From Methanobacteriota archaeon (lineage in GTDB: Archaea; Thermoplasmatota; Poseidoniia; Poseidoniales; Thalassarchaeaceae), in contig PAOZ01000028.1 of the NCBI GenBank assembly GCA_002708695.1, positions 1 to 39,636 on the forward strand: a stretch of DNA of 39,636 nucleotides, written 5' to 3'. Positions 25,239 to 34,520 of the stretch are shown in pieces. Position 1 is the first letter of the stretch. Every line of letters starts with the position of its first letter. Made by a program: the position numbers and the translations under genes. A model generated the notes under the pieces. It ran no database searches. It worked only from the letters and a program-made list of their open reading frames with translations, and was not told the DNA's origin.

Positions 25239-28106
25239 TTATATTATCCTAACAATTATTGGAAACGAGATATTAGCTTGCATATTGTCTCGAATTCTTT
25301 CTATTTCGGTTACTCGATATGATAATTGTTCATGCAAGGATCGAATTATTCCTCGTTTCATCCTTAACCAACGAGGATCTACCATTTCACCTTTCAACAT
25401 AGAATTCCATTCAGCTTTCCGAATTTGTTCTTCTTCTGATTCAATTCTACTCATCCAAGCTTGATGAGAATTTTCTGTCAGTTCGGTTAGTAAGGGCAAT
25501 AGTCTCATCCGTTCTTGATTTAGAAGAGCGGTATGAATTTGAGTCCTTGCCGATTCAATAGTTTCTTTTTCGTCAGATGTTAATAGAGTTCGAATGGGCT
25601 CGGAATCAGATTTAGACCATGGATTTCGGATAATTTCTTCTATTGGTTTCCCATGCTTATCCAACGCCAACCATCTTCTGATTCTCGATTCTCTTAAGCC
25701 ATGAATTCTCCATTCTACAGCAATGAAGAATTTAGCCTTCGATGGAATGGCATCAATGCGAATATTTTCTGCAATTAAATCACAGCCCGAAATTCCTTCA
25801 GCAAAGTTTCTTTTTTGATTTGAAGAAACTGCTAGATGAACGAGAGGATGCCATGGAGATAGAAATTCCACCTCATTTCGTTGTCTAGCTACATTATTCT
25901 CATATGTTGCTTCAATCCAATGAGGTCCTGATGTTGTATTCATCCGATTCAATAAATCCATCCATTTTGAACTGCCTTTGTCAAAAGCGATACAAGATTC
26001 TATCATTTTCTTCGACATTTGAATCATGACAGTATCCTTTGAGTTGCCAAAAAGTTCCCCATTATTTTCAATAATCCAAGATTCAAGAATTGAGTTAATT
26101 GCAGCAGAATCTAATCCTAATTCACGTTCTAAAACATCATCCCTAACTGCCTGTACTCCTGGATCTTCACCAATTGCCATTCTTTCTTTCAGTGCTGCTT
26201 CTTCGGTCCAACCATTCCTTGAATTTAGCAAATCTTCTACATCATCATCATGAATTTCTCTGTATGTGTCTAAATCTACAATCTTATATCCTGTAGTTAA
26301 ATCATGTCTAATTGCATCTCTAGCAATTTCTTTTGCTGCAAGAATCTTCATTGCTTTTCCAAGCATTGGATCTACCATACCTAAAGATGATTCAAAAATA
26401 TGAATTCGATGCAATAAACGACCTAGTATTGCCGCATCAATTGTCCCTTCCACACATAAATTTGCAATTTGTATAGTTGGGCTTGTTTGGCCATATCGAT
26501 CTAATCTGCCTATTCGTTGTTCTAATTTCATTGGATTCCAAGGGAGGTCATAATTTACTAAACGATGACAATGTTGTTGATCTAATCCTTCGCTTCCAAC
26601 TTCACTACTCAATAAGATATTGATATCACCTTGAGCAAATCTAGCACGAATTTGATCTCTTTCTAACATGGGTGTTTTTCCAGTCAAAACTTCGACTATA
26701 AATCCATCATTCTGTAGATTATGTTTTAGATGATTTAATGTTCCGTGGAATTGTGAAAATAATAATACTCCTCCATCATTATAATCTAAAGTATCATGTA
26801 ACCATGCTCGCAATGCATCTAATTTAGTATCTTTATCTCCTAAATTTTCAGCAGCTTCAATCAATCCTTTTTTGTTGCCTAATCGATTAATTAATCTCCG
26901 AGTAATTTCATCATGTTCATCTGTTTGTTCTTGTAGTTCTTCTCTAACTTCATCAATCTTTCCAAGTACATGTTTTGCATATGCTGGAAGACATGAAGAA
27001 GCCATTCTTTCTGGAATAACAGATGCCCAATCAAATTTACCATCAGGGTTTTTTATTCGTTGCAATGTTTGCGACCAACGTCTAGCAGCATTGTATAAGT
27101 TCCATTCTGCTTCTGTTAAAACGACTTGCAAAATAATGGGAACTCTTTGCGCGAGAACCAAATCAAGATCTTTTCTTCTAGTACGGACCAACATATCATT
27201 CAAAGGCCTCATTTCTCGTAGTAAATTGATGACTTTTTTCCTCACGACTCCCGACTCTTCAGAAACATCATCAATCAATGCTCTAATTTCTGTTAATCTA
27301 GGATCATCTGTTAATGATGTTGTATGTAATAATCGATTAATTTCTAATCGAATATTTTCTAAATCAATTGGATCACTAGAAATTATGTCTATGGTTCGAT
27401 GAATAGAAGCAGTGGGGCTCATAGTATTGTAATATGCAGTAATATTCGGCCATCTATCTGGGGCTATGAGAGATAATAGAACGTAGAGGTCTTCACTTTG
27501 AAGATTAACTGGAGTAGCAGTGAGTAACATTTTCCATTTTGAATTAAGTAATAGCATTTGAATGCCATCATGAAGACGAGATTTGGGATTTCTTGCATGA
27601 TGAGCTTCATCCATTATTGTCAGCATTAAATTGAGATTACGATCAATCAATGAATCTAAGATTTCAGCTCTGCGTAAGATGCCATGGCTCACAATTACTA
27701 CTGCTTCATCACCATCTTCTAGTCTATCTAAAACCATCAGAAATTCTGAGCACGATTTTGGTGTGATTGCATCAATCTCGACTCTGTGATGTAATTCTTG
27801 CTTCCATTTCGTTCTTAGTCCGCCGGGACAAACGATTAGTACTCCTCCTCTTTCTCCTCTTGATTGTAATTCTCTGATTGCAATTATTGCGGAAATGGTT
27901 TTTCCTAATCCTACTTCATCAGCAACCAAAACACCTCCCCAAGGACCAGCGAGCATCCTAGCAATGGGAAGATGTTGATGTGGTTGATCATCCCATTTTC
28001 CAAAATTCATTGATAATGATTGATCAGATGCGGGTAATTTCATTTCCATTTCTGATTGAATCATTCTCCATGTCGATGGCAAATGACTTGAATTTTTGAG
28101 GGTCAT
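25239..28106 (-). CDS. SNF2/RapA-like DEAH-box ATPase
   Basis: 955 residues in the RapA/HepA style. The first RecA domain has ADEVGLGKTISAI near 64-76, MDEAHHARNPKSR near 166 (DEAH form) and LLTATPVNL near 180. The second has FSQFHGTLNHL, SSEVGSEGLDQQHCHRLVNYD and EQRIGRLDRYGQ near 530. A long C-terminal region of ~400 residues is mostly helical and unrecognised. RapA-like proteins move along double-stranded DNA and, in bacteria, recycle stalled RNA polymerase; the archaeal role is unknown. There is no nuclease or methylase next door, so a defence function has no support beyond the helicase itself. The ATG at 28106 follows the Lrp gene by 37 bases. Confidence 0.92.
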   Translation of the reverse strand: MTLKNSSHLPSTWRMIQSEMEMKLPASDQSLSMNFGKWDDQPHQHLPIARMLAGPWGGVLVADEVGLGKTISAIIAIRELQSRGERGGVLIVCPGGLRTKWKQELHHRVEIDAITPKSCSEFLMVLDRLEDGDEAVVIVSHGILRRAEILDSLIDRNLNLMLTIMDEAHHARNPKSRLHDGIQMLLLNSKWKMLLTATPVNLQSEDLYVLLSLIAPDRWPNITAYYNTMSPTASIHRTIDIISSDPIDLENIRLEINRLLHTTSLTDDPRLTEIRALIDDVSEESGVVRKKVINLLREMRPLNDMLVRTRRKDLDLVLAQRVPIILQVVLTEAEWNLYNAARRWSQTLQRIKNPDGKFDWASVIPERMASSCLPAYAKHVLGKIDEVREELQEQTDEHDEITRRLINRLGNKKGLIEAAENLGDKDTKLDALRAWLHDTLDYNDGGVLLFSQFHGTLNHLKHNLQNDGFIVEVLTGKTPMLERDQIRARFAQGDINILLSSEVGSEGLDQQHCHRLVNYDLPWNPMKLEQRIGRLDRYGQTSPTIQIANLCVEGTIDAAILGRLLHRIHIFESSLGMVDPMLGKAMKILAAKEIARDAIRHDLTTGYKIVDLDTYREIHDDDVEDLLNSRNGWTEEAALKERMAIGEDPGVQAVRDDVLERELGLDSAAINSILESWIIENNGELFGNSKDTVMIQMSKKMIESCIAFDKGSSKWMDLLNRMNTTSGPHWIEATYENNVARQRNEVEFLSPWHPLVHLAVSSNQKRNFAEGISGCDLIAENIRIDAIPSKAKFFIAVEWRIHGLRESRIRRWLALDKHGKPIEEIIRNPWSKSDSEPIRTLLTSDEKETIESARTQIHTALLNQERMRLLPLLTELTENSHQAWMSRIESEEEQIRKAEWNSMLKGEMVDPRWLRMKRGIIRSLHEQLSYRVTEIERIRDNMQANISFPIIVRII

Positions 28107-28143
28107 AGAATATAACCTCCTAGATGAGGGGTTTTTAATCGAA

Positions 28144-28599
28144 CTATACTATGTCTTTTGGAATACCTATCCAAGTATTCTTTACAGTATTCAATACCAT
28201 ATGCGTATGTGAACGCTCTATTCCATCTAGAGAAAGTACAGTTTTTGTAAAATTGTTTAGATCTTCCCTGTCTCTTGCTAAAGCTACAACCATTGAATCG
28301 TAATCTCCAGTGACATCGTAAACAGACACAACTCTCGGATCCTCTGCAATCTTTCCTTGAATTTCTAACAATCGCCCTTTTTCTATTCTGATTCCAACAA
28401 CGACTGTCATCCTCCAACCGATTTTTTCGGGATTTAATCGAATTGAGTAACCTTCGATAATTCCTAATTTTTCCATTCTCTTGATTCGATTGCTCACTGT
28501 ACCTTGTGATACGCCAACCATTTCTGCAACTGTTCTGTTCGATATGGTAGCATTTGTGAATAGTATGGTCAATATGGCCCGGTCCGTCACATCGAGCAT
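28144..28599 (-). CDS. Lrp/AsnC family transcription regulator
   Basis: 151 residues, the standard size. The N-terminal winged helix runs through ATISNRTVAEMVGVSQGTVSNRIKRMEKLGII, the Lrp helix-turn-helix, followed by the RAM ligand-binding domain (GRLLEIQGKIAEDPRVVSVYDVTGDYDSMVVAL), whose GDYD is the family's effector-loop motif. Such proteins form octamers and regulate amino-acid or energy metabolism, often including their own gene. It sits between the SNF2 gene and a membrane-protein gene on the same strand. The larger frame 28103-28654 in the track is its shadow. Confidence 0.95.
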   Translation of the reverse strand: MLDVTDRAILTILFTNATISNRTVAEMVGVSQGTVSNRIKRMEKLGIIEGYSIRLNPEKIGWRMTVVVGIRIEKGRLLEIQGKIAEDPRVVSVYDVTGDYDSMVVALARDREDLNNFTKTVLSLDGIERSHTHMVLNTVKNTWIGIPKDIV

Positions 28600-28656
28600 G
28601 CCGCATCTCCCTTCGGGAAATCGCAGTCAAGTCCGCCGCTCTTGAAGTTTGCACAT

Positions 28657-29760
28657 TTAAGATTCTTCAGCATCCTTTTTTTTGTCTAAATTCGATTCTG
28701 GAAAGACCACATCTAAAATCCATCTTTCGTGTCCATCAACTTCTAATCGAATTGTGCATGGGGTGATTTCCCCCCCTTTTTCGGTTTTTCGAATTTTTAT
28801 TTTCTTACTTGTTTTTGGCGATATTTCTTGTGGTATCTCATGATTCGAACACCTCCAGAAACCATTTCCTTCAATGGTAATTTCTCTAATGGCTGCATTT
28901 TTTGTGGTTATTTCTATGAAATATTCTGTAAATTCGTCACCTTTTTTTGATTTATTCATTATCAGCGGTCTAATTATAGGCATATCTTGTTGCCTTTTTG
29001 TTTCTGATTGAATTACTAGAATACTTCCAATAATTCCTGAGAAAACTAGAATCATAGAAATTGCAATATTTTTTCCATTTTCTTCAACTGGTTGAAAAAT
29101 TATTTCCGAACTTCCTGCTCCATGTATTTCTTTTGAATCCAGAGAAATTAATGATGCCACTGCAATCAAATCTTCATCTCCAATGTTCCAACTTGTCATG
29201 GTTTCTTTTTCGATTTGGTGAATCCATTGATTTTCCGCCCCCTTTGTCCGATTAATATTGGAGTCCCATGCATGATAGCATACTACATTTGATTCCGTAG
29301 GTCCAATAGGATGTTCTGAAACTGGAACTATCTTTTTCAATAATAACCATTGCAAGACAACTGTTTGTTCTAATTCATTTTCTAGTGTATTTTTTGCTTC
29401 TAAGGTCACGCTACCATCATTATTTTGTTTTACATCCATTTCCAAATGAATACTTTCTAGATGGTTCGGTATATTTTCACTTGATTTATTCCAATAAATA
29501 CCTTGAATAAAAATATCTCCATTTTTAGCATTTAGATCTTCAGCTCGTTCATTTGCAGCGCTAATATGTAAAGAATGATTTGAATCGGTATACCAAATTA
29601 CTAACTCCATTTCTTCGTTTAATACGCCGGAAAAAACACTCTCCGGAATCACTTCCACAGAGGGAGTATTTTCGTCCACAAAAACTTCTACAATTGGCAC
29701 AGCACCAGTAATTGGAATCGTAATAATGCAAAGAGAAAGTAATACTCCTAATGCTCTCAT
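28657..29760 (-). CDS. Secreted, membrane-anchored hypothetical protein
   Basis: The better start is ATG 29760 (367 residues), which overlaps the NSUN stop as ATGA and opens straight into a signal peptide (RALGVLLSLCIITIPITGAVP). An exported beta-rich domain of ~220 residues follows. A membrane helix (AISMILVFSGIIGSILVIQS) then leads to a cytoplasmic-side domain with alternating strands (EYFIEITTKNAAIREITIEG) and a basic-acidic end (NLDKKKDAEES). No catalytic motif or known family recognised. The tight overlap suggests coupled expression with the RNA methylase, though a functional link is doubtful. Confidence 0.8.
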   Translation of the reverse strand: MRALGVLLSLCIITIPITGAVPIVEVFVDENTPSVEVIPESVFSGVLNEEMELVIWYTDSNHSLHISAANERAEDLNAKNGDIFIQGIYWNKSSENIPNHLESIHLEMDVKQNNDGSVTLEAKNTLENELEQTVVLQWLLLKKIVPVSEHPIGPTESNVVCYHAWDSNINRTKGAENQWIHQIEKETMTSWNIGDEDLIAVASLISLDSKEIHGAGSSEIIFQPVEENGKNIAISMILVFSGIIGSILVIQSETKRQQDMPIIRPLIMNKSKKGDEFTEYFIEITTKNAAIREITIEGNGFWRCSNHEIPQEISPKTSKKIKIRKTEKGGEITPCTIRLEVDGHERWILDVVFPESNLDKKKDAEES

Positions 29761-31370
29761 TTTTCTTCCTCCATCATATTTCTTAGAATCACATCCTCTT
29801 GACGTTTCCACATCGGTGAAATTTTCGCTCCCGCCCAAATTGGAATTCTCCATTCAATCCCATGCTTTTCTAGAATAAGTAAATGTCCACCTGATTCCAA
29901 ATTTTCAGTATTTTCACTAGGTTCTTTATTTCCAATCAATCTAGTAGCAGTTTCAAAGTTTATTCTACGAATTCTAGAACCAGTATCGCTAATGTGAATT
30001 GAATGTAATCCCTCGGAACTTAGTCGAAAATTTCTGAAATCTCTTTTTTCCCACGCCCTAATTCCTAGATGAATTAAATTGAGAGGCGGCCATTGTCCAC
30101 CTTCATGAGTTCGATCGGGCCTAGATTGAGTTGCTCGATTCCATATTCTTTCAAAGATGATATTATTACTCCATAAAATTCGTTTTCCCTTTGACCAGAG
30201 ACTAGCCTGATTGACTATTGGGGCATGCATTTCTTTAATTGAAGGTAAATCGTTGAGAATTATAGGACTTGGATTTATTCCCTTACGATTTGGATTGGGT
30301 GTAATTATTCGACAATTCTCATTGATTTCAATTGGTACTTTTTGTTTAACTTTGATTTTTGCAACGAAAAATCCCCCATGTCCGGATTCATCTTGATGAA
30401 TACGAATACAATTTTCAAGCATTTTCTGAATTTCTACATTTTTTGAAACTTCAAATTGTTCATCATTCGTAGGGTTAATTTTGTCATCTAATACTACCCA
30501 ATTCGTCATTCCATTTCTATAATTAAGACCACTTAATTTTTCAGAATCAATTTTTTCTATTTCTATTCCTTCTTCTTGTTCTAAGATTTTTGAGATTACG
30601 GCTTCATTTTCAATAGGATCTAGAGAACAAGTAGAATATACAATTACAGATCCTGGACGAGAGATTTTGATTGCACGAGATAAAAGATCAAGTTGTAATG
30701 AGTGTAGTTTTTTTCCTGCAGAAGGCAACCATTTTGTCCACACATCAGGATTTTTTCTAGTTGTAGCAGAACCAGTACATGGTGCATCAACTAATATGGC
30801 ATCATATCCTTCACCAGGGATTTTGGGAATGTGTCTTCCATCATGTTGAACAATTATGATATTTGGAAGAGAAATTCTTTGTGCATTTGCAACCAAGGTA
30901 TTTGTTCTCTTTTTTGAGACATCATTTGCAATTACAGCCCCTGAGCCTTGTAGTATTTCTGCGATATGTGTGCTTTTAGAACCAGGAGAAGCACACATAT
31001 CTAGAACAATGTCATCATTGCTAATATCAAGAAGAAGTGACGGAATCATGGATACAGCTTCTTGTCTAGTAATTCGACCTGTTTCATGTAATGCAATGAA
31101 CAATTCTCTATGTATTTGGGGGATACTTCCTCTAACCCATGGCATTACCCATCCATTTGGACACCATTCGATTTTTTGTGCACCCATTTCAAGAATCTGT
31201 TTTTGGGTCCATGTGAATTCTCGTCGTAGAGGATTAATCCGAATGGTCTCAAATAATCTCGGTAACGCAGCTTCTAACCATTTATCTGGATCGTCTGTCC
31301 AATGGGCAACTGCTCTTAGTAGGTGACTATCTTGGGCCTGCTCTCTCCATGGTCGCAGGTCGTCTCCCAT
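29757..31370 (-). CDS. NOL1/NOP2/Sun (NSUN) family RNA 5-methylcytosine methyltransferase
   Basis: 537 residues. The core has the S-adenosylmethionine loop VLDMCASPGSKSTHIAE near 118-134, ANDVSKKRTNTL, DAPCTGS near 191 (the release cysteine) and YSTCSLDPIENE near 243 (the nucleophilic cysteine), all intact. The N-terminal ~115 residues form the usual RNA-binding lead. The C-terminal ~170 residues (from ~370) are an extra domain that ends in beta-rich sequence and may be PUA-like. The enzyme methylates C5 of cytosine in tRNA or rRNA. It diverges from the plus-strand membrane gene by 76 bp. Confidence 0.93.
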   Translation of the reverse strand: MGDDLRPWREQAQDSHLLRAVAHWTDDPDKWLEAALPRLFETIRINPLRREFTWTQKQILEMGAQKIEWCPNGWVMPWVRGSIPQIHRELFIALHETGRITRQEAVSMIPSLLLDISNDDIVLDMCASPGSKSTHIAEILQGSGAVIANDVSKKRTNTLVANAQRISLPNIIIVQHDGRHIPKIPGEGYDAILVDAPCTGSATTRKNPDVWTKWLPSAGKKLHSLQLDLLSRAIKISRPGSVIVYSTCSLDPIENEAVISKILEQEEGIEIEKIDSEKLSGLNYRNGMTNWVVLDDKINPTNDEQFEVSKNVEIQKMLENCIRIHQDESGHGGFFVAKIKVKQKVPIEINENCRIITPNPNRKGINPSPIILNDLPSIKEMHAPIVNQASLWSKGKRILWSNNIIFERIWNRATQSRPDRTHEGGQWPPLNLIHLGIRAWEKRDFRNFRLSSEGLHSIHISDTGSRIRRINFETATRLIGNKEPSENTENLESGGHLLILEKHGIEWRIPIWAGAKISPMWKRQEDVILRNMMEEEK

Positions 31371-31446
31371 ATTACTTCGAAAATACTCATCCGATATCGT
31401 AATGTTGCATTAAAAGATTCAATGGCCTTGACATTATCGTAGGAAC

Positions 31447-32517
31447 ATGGACATGTGGTTTGGGGTTGAACCTCTTCTGAGCCTGTTGGTCCTTTCTCTA
31501 CCAATATTATGGATTATCGATTGGAGATATTGCATGGTTAATGAAACACCAAATCCACTGCCTAAGTTTCTTTCAATTTACGTTTTAACAATTCTTTCAT
31601 TGATTGTATTTCAAGGAGTTATAGGACATTTGCATAATCCACAACATTTGCATGCAGTACTATGGGGGATTTCCAATTCAATTTTCAATTCTGTGCTTCA
31701 TTTTTCTTATGGCCCAGAAGGTCGTCTTATTTTTCTTGCACTTTTTTATTGGATGTATCTCCATGTACGAACAGATAAACCATTTAGACTTCAATTTTCA
31801 GTTTATTCAATTCCGTTACTCCCATTAATTGGAGTCGGAACATCAGCACAAGCATTTGCTCCAGTTTCTGATGTCGCTGTTAGTATTTATTCTCCTATAC
31901 CAACAATCTATCCTCTCATTTTTTCATTATTTTCTGGAATTTTATTAGCTGAATGTATTATCAGAACTGTTCCCTTGATTTTGGCTAAAAAAATTTCAAT
32001 ATTTCATTCTCGTTTTGTAGTTATTCTTTGGATTTTCATAGCAATTATCATATCGATTAAAGATTCTATTTCATCATTATCACCTAGTAATACTGCATTA
32101 TCTTTGATATTCTTTTCATCAATAATGATTCTTAGCGATATAATTGGCGGAGTTTCTGAAACATTGCCTGAATCACAAGGTGAAACATGGCCATCTTTAG
32201 CATTCACCTTCCTATCAATTACTATTGCTTTGTTTGTAATCAATATGTTTTCTTCTGAAGTATCTCTTTACGGAATTGGAATTATTGGAATTTCTACTGT
32301 TTTAGGTTCTCAACTACCAACATTAGGTTTCGATAATAGGAACAGATCAGCACATAGATGGAGTATTTTAGGCACCGGAATAGCATCAATTTTGTTGATT
32401 AGTTTTGGTAGTTTAGATGATTTTTCAATCAAAATAATCACTGGTACAATTCTCTTCATTCCGATTTCTTGGAATATTGTTGATAGATATTCCCGTTTTA
32501 ACGAATTAAGAGATTAA
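31447..32517 (+). CDS. Polytopic membrane protein of unknown function
   Basis: 356 residues with about ten predicted membrane helices, for example LLSLLVLSLPILWIIDWRY, FLSIYVLTILSLIVFQGVIG, IYPLIFSLFSGILLAECIIR and TFLSITIALFVINMFSS. An early loop has GHLHNPQHLHAV, a His-rich sequence that could bind metal, and a later one has FSYGPEGRLIF. No transporter or enzyme signature is recognised. ATG 31447 or 31453 could be the start. The codon use and low GC match the neighbours. A 92-bp AT-rich gap separates it from the next gene. Confidence 0.7.
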   Translation: MDMWFGVEPLLSLLVLSLPILWIIDWRYCMVNETPNPLPKFLSIYVLTILSLIVFQGVIGHLHNPQHLHAVLWGISNSIFNSVLHFSYGPEGRLIFLALFYWMYLHVRTDKPFRLQFSVYSIPLLPLIGVGTSAQAFAPVSDVAVSIYSPIPTIYPLIFSLFSGILLAECIIRTVPLILAKKISIFHSRFVVILWIFIAIIISIKDSISSLSPSNTALSLIFFSSIMILSDIIGGVSETLPESQGETWPSLAFTFLSITIALFVINMFSSEVSLYGIGIIGISTVLGSQLPTLGFDNRNRSAHRWSILGTGIASILLISFGSLDDFSIKIITGTILFIPISWNIVDRYSRFNELRD

Positions 32518-32545
32518 TAGTACTCTAAAGAGTTATTTTACGACT

Positions 32546-32560
32546 ATCATTAAATATCTA
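32546..32560 (+). promoter_or_regulatory. Candidate TATA-like promoter element
   Basis: The AT-rich run attaaatatctaat lies about 50 bases upstream of ATG 32609, in the short gap after the membrane-protein gene. It fits a loose archaeal TATA box, but AT-rich sequence is common here, so the call is weak. Confidence 0.3.
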
Positions 32561-32608
32561 ATTCAATACTTTCGACTATCGGTCCTATTGGACTGGGATG
32601 GGAAAATT

Positions 32609-32977
32609 ATGCAACAGATAGAGCAACGCAGGTCATCGAGATATAGTAAAGGAGAACAACGGGTAATACGTACTGATACAAATGAGACTGTACGAAAACT
32701 TCGAAGTTTGACAGAACGTGCACGCCTCTATGGTCGAGCGGAAGGTTCCTTGGTACCTGTTGAGGCATTAGTAACAATAGAAACTGAGCATTGGGTCTGG
32801 CAAACGGTAGATCGCGAGCCCCTTTCAGAATTGACACATCGACTTGTTTTACAGATGAGAGATGGTCGGAGAAGGGAGTTGTTTATGACTCACTCATTAG
32901 ATGCAGCGGTAGAATCTGCATCTAGGATTGTTGAGTTCCATGATGGTGTAGTTTTAGTTGAGGCTTTAGCTCCTTAA
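32609..32977 (+). CDS. Small hypothetical protein, basic N-terminus
   Basis: 122 residues from ATG 32609 (MQQIEQRRSSRYSKGEQRV); the track's TTG at 32588 is less likely. The N-terminal third is basic (RKLRSLTERARLYGRAEG), and the rest is an alternating helix/strand domain ending in FHDGVVLVEALAP. It has no cysteine, membrane helix or known motif. An RNA- or protein-binding role is possible because of the basic start, but that is a guess. It lies 61 bases before secG on the same strand. Confidence 0.7.
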   Translation: MQQIEQRRSSRYSKGEQRVIRTDTNETVRKLRSLTERARLYGRAEGSLVPVEALVTIETEHWVWQTVDREPLSELTHRLVLQMRDGRRRELFMTHSLDAAVESASRIVEFHDGVVLVEALAP

Positions 32978-33038
32978 TTTCACTTAATGGGATGCGTCAC
33001 CGTAAAATAGAGACCGCCGGTCGGGAAGGATGGTTAGC

Positions 33039-33230
33039 ATGGCTAAGAAGAAGGATAATAGCGGTATTCAACAGGCCGCTGGATTGATTCGGTATTTCGA
33101 TGAAGAGTCAGAAGATGCTCTTCAAATTCCTAAAGGGGCAGTGTATTTTGCTTGTTTTGCAATGTCCATAATTATCTATTTGGCAAATCATGGCGTTTGG
33201 CAATGGATATGGGAAAAAATATTTGGATAA
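33039..33230 (+). CDS. secG: Preprotein translocase subunit SecG (archaeal Sec61-beta)
   Basis: 63 residues from ATG 33039, where GGAAGG lies about ten bases upstream. The archaeal Sec61-beta pattern is clear: basic start MAKKKDNSG, then AAGLIRYFDEESEDALQIPKG, then one C-terminal membrane helix (VYFACFAMSIIIYLANHGVW). It is the tail-anchored third subunit of the SecYEG translocon and helps protein export and membrane insertion. Its stop abuts the stop of the convergent minus-strand gene with no base between. Confidence 0.9.
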   Translation: MAKKKDNSGIQQAAGLIRYFDEESEDALQIPKGAVYFACFAMSIIIYLANHGVWQWIWEKIFG

Positions 33231-33989
33231 TTATTCAGATTCAGTTAAATCAACAAAAGGAATTTCCTCTTCTGTTATTTTCATCTGTTCTTCTAAATCC
33301 GAACGAGTTTTTGGGTTTGCTAGGACTAACTCTGTTTCTGCTCTAGATAAAGCACGAGAAACTGCTGGTGCATTTCGATCGTGAAGTGCTTGTCTTGCTG
33401 TTTTGATATTGGCATTCACTTCTACTAAGTGCCTATCTCCTTTTTTGTCCACTTTTCCTAGTAATTTCCTATATTGATCTGCGATTAATTCAATATTTTC
33501 TGCAAGTTCAAATTTTCCAGCATTGATTAGTTCAGTCCAATTTGATTTATGATTATTGATTGATAACCCCGTTTTTCTCTTAAACGCAAAAGGAAAGGTC
33601 GTATTCCAAGGATCTCTTCCTAAACTAGCTATAATATCAAACGCAATTCTTGCAGCAGCATTTCTACTTCCGATAATTTCTATTCGATTCAGATAGCATC
33701 TTGCAAAAAGGCCAAATCCCCAGTACGATTCACTTCTGATTAATATTTTCAAATCATTTGATTGAGCAGAGATTGTCCAACGTTGCTCATCAAAACCTGG
33801 AGAATCAATGAAGTCTGGTGGAGGATGTGGCCCTAGTGAACTAAGTACGGATTGTGTAACATCTCCAAGATATACTAAACGCCCACCATCTGGCCACCCA
33901 TTCGGTCTTAGTAATCCCTGATTATCCATTTTCATTTGAGGAGTTCCTGTACGAACTTGGGCCCAAAGTACAAACTTACCCTCCTCCAT
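33231..33989 (-). CDS. Hypothetical protein with helical C-terminal half
   Basis: 252 residues. The first ~150 form an alternating strand/helix domain (KFVLWAQVRTGTP; GGRLVYLGDVTQSVLSSLG; IGSRNAAARIAFDIIASLGRDPW). The rest is helical and charged (FELAENIELIADQYRKLLGKVDKKGDR; ALHDRNAPAVSRALSRAETELVLA). No signal peptide or membrane helix, so it should be cytoplasmic. No catalytic motif is recognised. It is flanked by convergent secG and by the divergent HhH/Lys-Ala-rich gene 82 bp away. Function unknown. Confidence 0.72.
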   Translation of the reverse strand: MEEGKFVLWAQVRTGTPQMKMDNQGLLRPNGWPDGGRLVYLGDVTQSVLSSLGPHPPPDFIDSPGFDEQRWTISAQSNDLKILIRSESYWGFGLFARCYLNRIEIIGSRNAAARIAFDIIASLGRDPWNTTFPFAFKRKTGLSINNHKSNWTELINAGKFELAENIELIADQYRKLLGKVDKKGDRHLVEVNANIKTARQALHDRNAPAVSRALSRAETELVLANPKTRSDLEEQMKITEEEIPFVDLTESE

Positions 33990-34071
33990 GAAGTTCGGTT
34001 TAAGTCCCTAGCAATGATTCCTGCGGTAATTAATGGTGATATTGATACGCCGTCAAGGTAGCGAAGGGTTC

Positions 34072-34482
34072 ATGGCGAAGGCTAGTAAGAAGGTCATAGA
34101 AGCATTGACAGCGATTCCAGGAGTAGGTGAGGCGACTGCCAAGAAGTTAGCAGCAGCAGGAATGAGTTCGAAATCTGATGTTGTAAAAGCCGGCATCAAA
34201 GGCTTGAAGGCAGCAGGAATAACTGCAGGGACGGCAGCAAAGATTGCCAAAGCTGTAGCCTCTTCAAAAGCTAAGGGTGCAACAAAGAAAGCTAAGGCTG
34301 TAACTAAGAAAGCGAAGGCTGTAACAAAGAAGGCCACATCCAAGAAAACGACCCCAGCACCGGCTACTAAGTCGAAGGTTAGCACAGAAGAAAGTGGGGT
34401 TAGAGGCGATCAGGTTGGTACAAAAATATCTGCTCCGAAAAGTGTTGCAGACATGCTCAAGCGCGTAAACCGTTCAAATTAA
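34072..34482 (+). CDS. Helix-hairpin-helix protein with histone-H1-like Lys/Ala-rich tail
   Basis: 136 residues from ATG 34072 (MAKASKKVIEAL). Residues ~8-65 hold two helix-hairpin-helix-like units (AIPGVGEATAKKLAAAG and LKAAGITAGTAAKIAKAV), the fold used by Rad51 N-domains and many DNA-binding proteins. A lysine/alanine tail of repeated KKAKAVT units (~70-100) resembles the tails of H1-like proteins. The end has a separate conserved-looking motif, SAPKSVADMLKRVN. It is strongly basic, so it probably coats or bends DNA. It lies 38 bp before a small basic gene on the same strand. Confidence 0.8.
   Translation: MAKASKKVIEALTAIPGVGEATAKKLAAAGMSSKSDVVKAGIKGLKAAGITAGTAAKIAKAVASSKAKGATKKAKAVTKKAKAVTKKATSKKTTPAPATKSKVSTEESGVRGDQVGTKISAPKSVADMLKRVNRSN
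34279..34338 (+). repeat. Short in-frame repeats encoding KKAKAVT units
   Basis: Near-identical runs such as aagaaagctaaggctgtaac, aagaaagcgaaggctgtaac and aagaaggcc follow one another at a 21-bp period. They encode the lysine/alanine tail of the HhH protein, a repeat type prone to length change by slippage. Confidence 0.7.
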
Positions 34483-34520
34483 CCGCTTTGATGAAGTAGT
34501 GTCTTGCACTTGTCTCATTT

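Noticed and set aside
26872-27402. 176-residue plus-strand ORF
   Set aside because: It lies antisense inside the SNF2 gene, is Ser/Cys-rich and has no domain.
25239-28106. SNF2 ATPase as part of a phage-defence island
   Set aside because: Neighbours are an Lrp regulator, membrane protein, NSUN methylase and a convergent TOPRIM gene; no nuclease, DNA methylase or PLD gene is in the same operon.
28103-28654. 183-residue Arg/Lys/Cys-rich ORF on the minus strand
   Set aside because: It overlaps the whole Lrp/AsnC gene in another frame; the Lrp frame has an intact winged-helix and RAM domain, so this is a shadow.
30856-31326. 156-residue plus-strand ORF
   Set aside because: Antisense to the NSUN methylase core; no recognisable motif.
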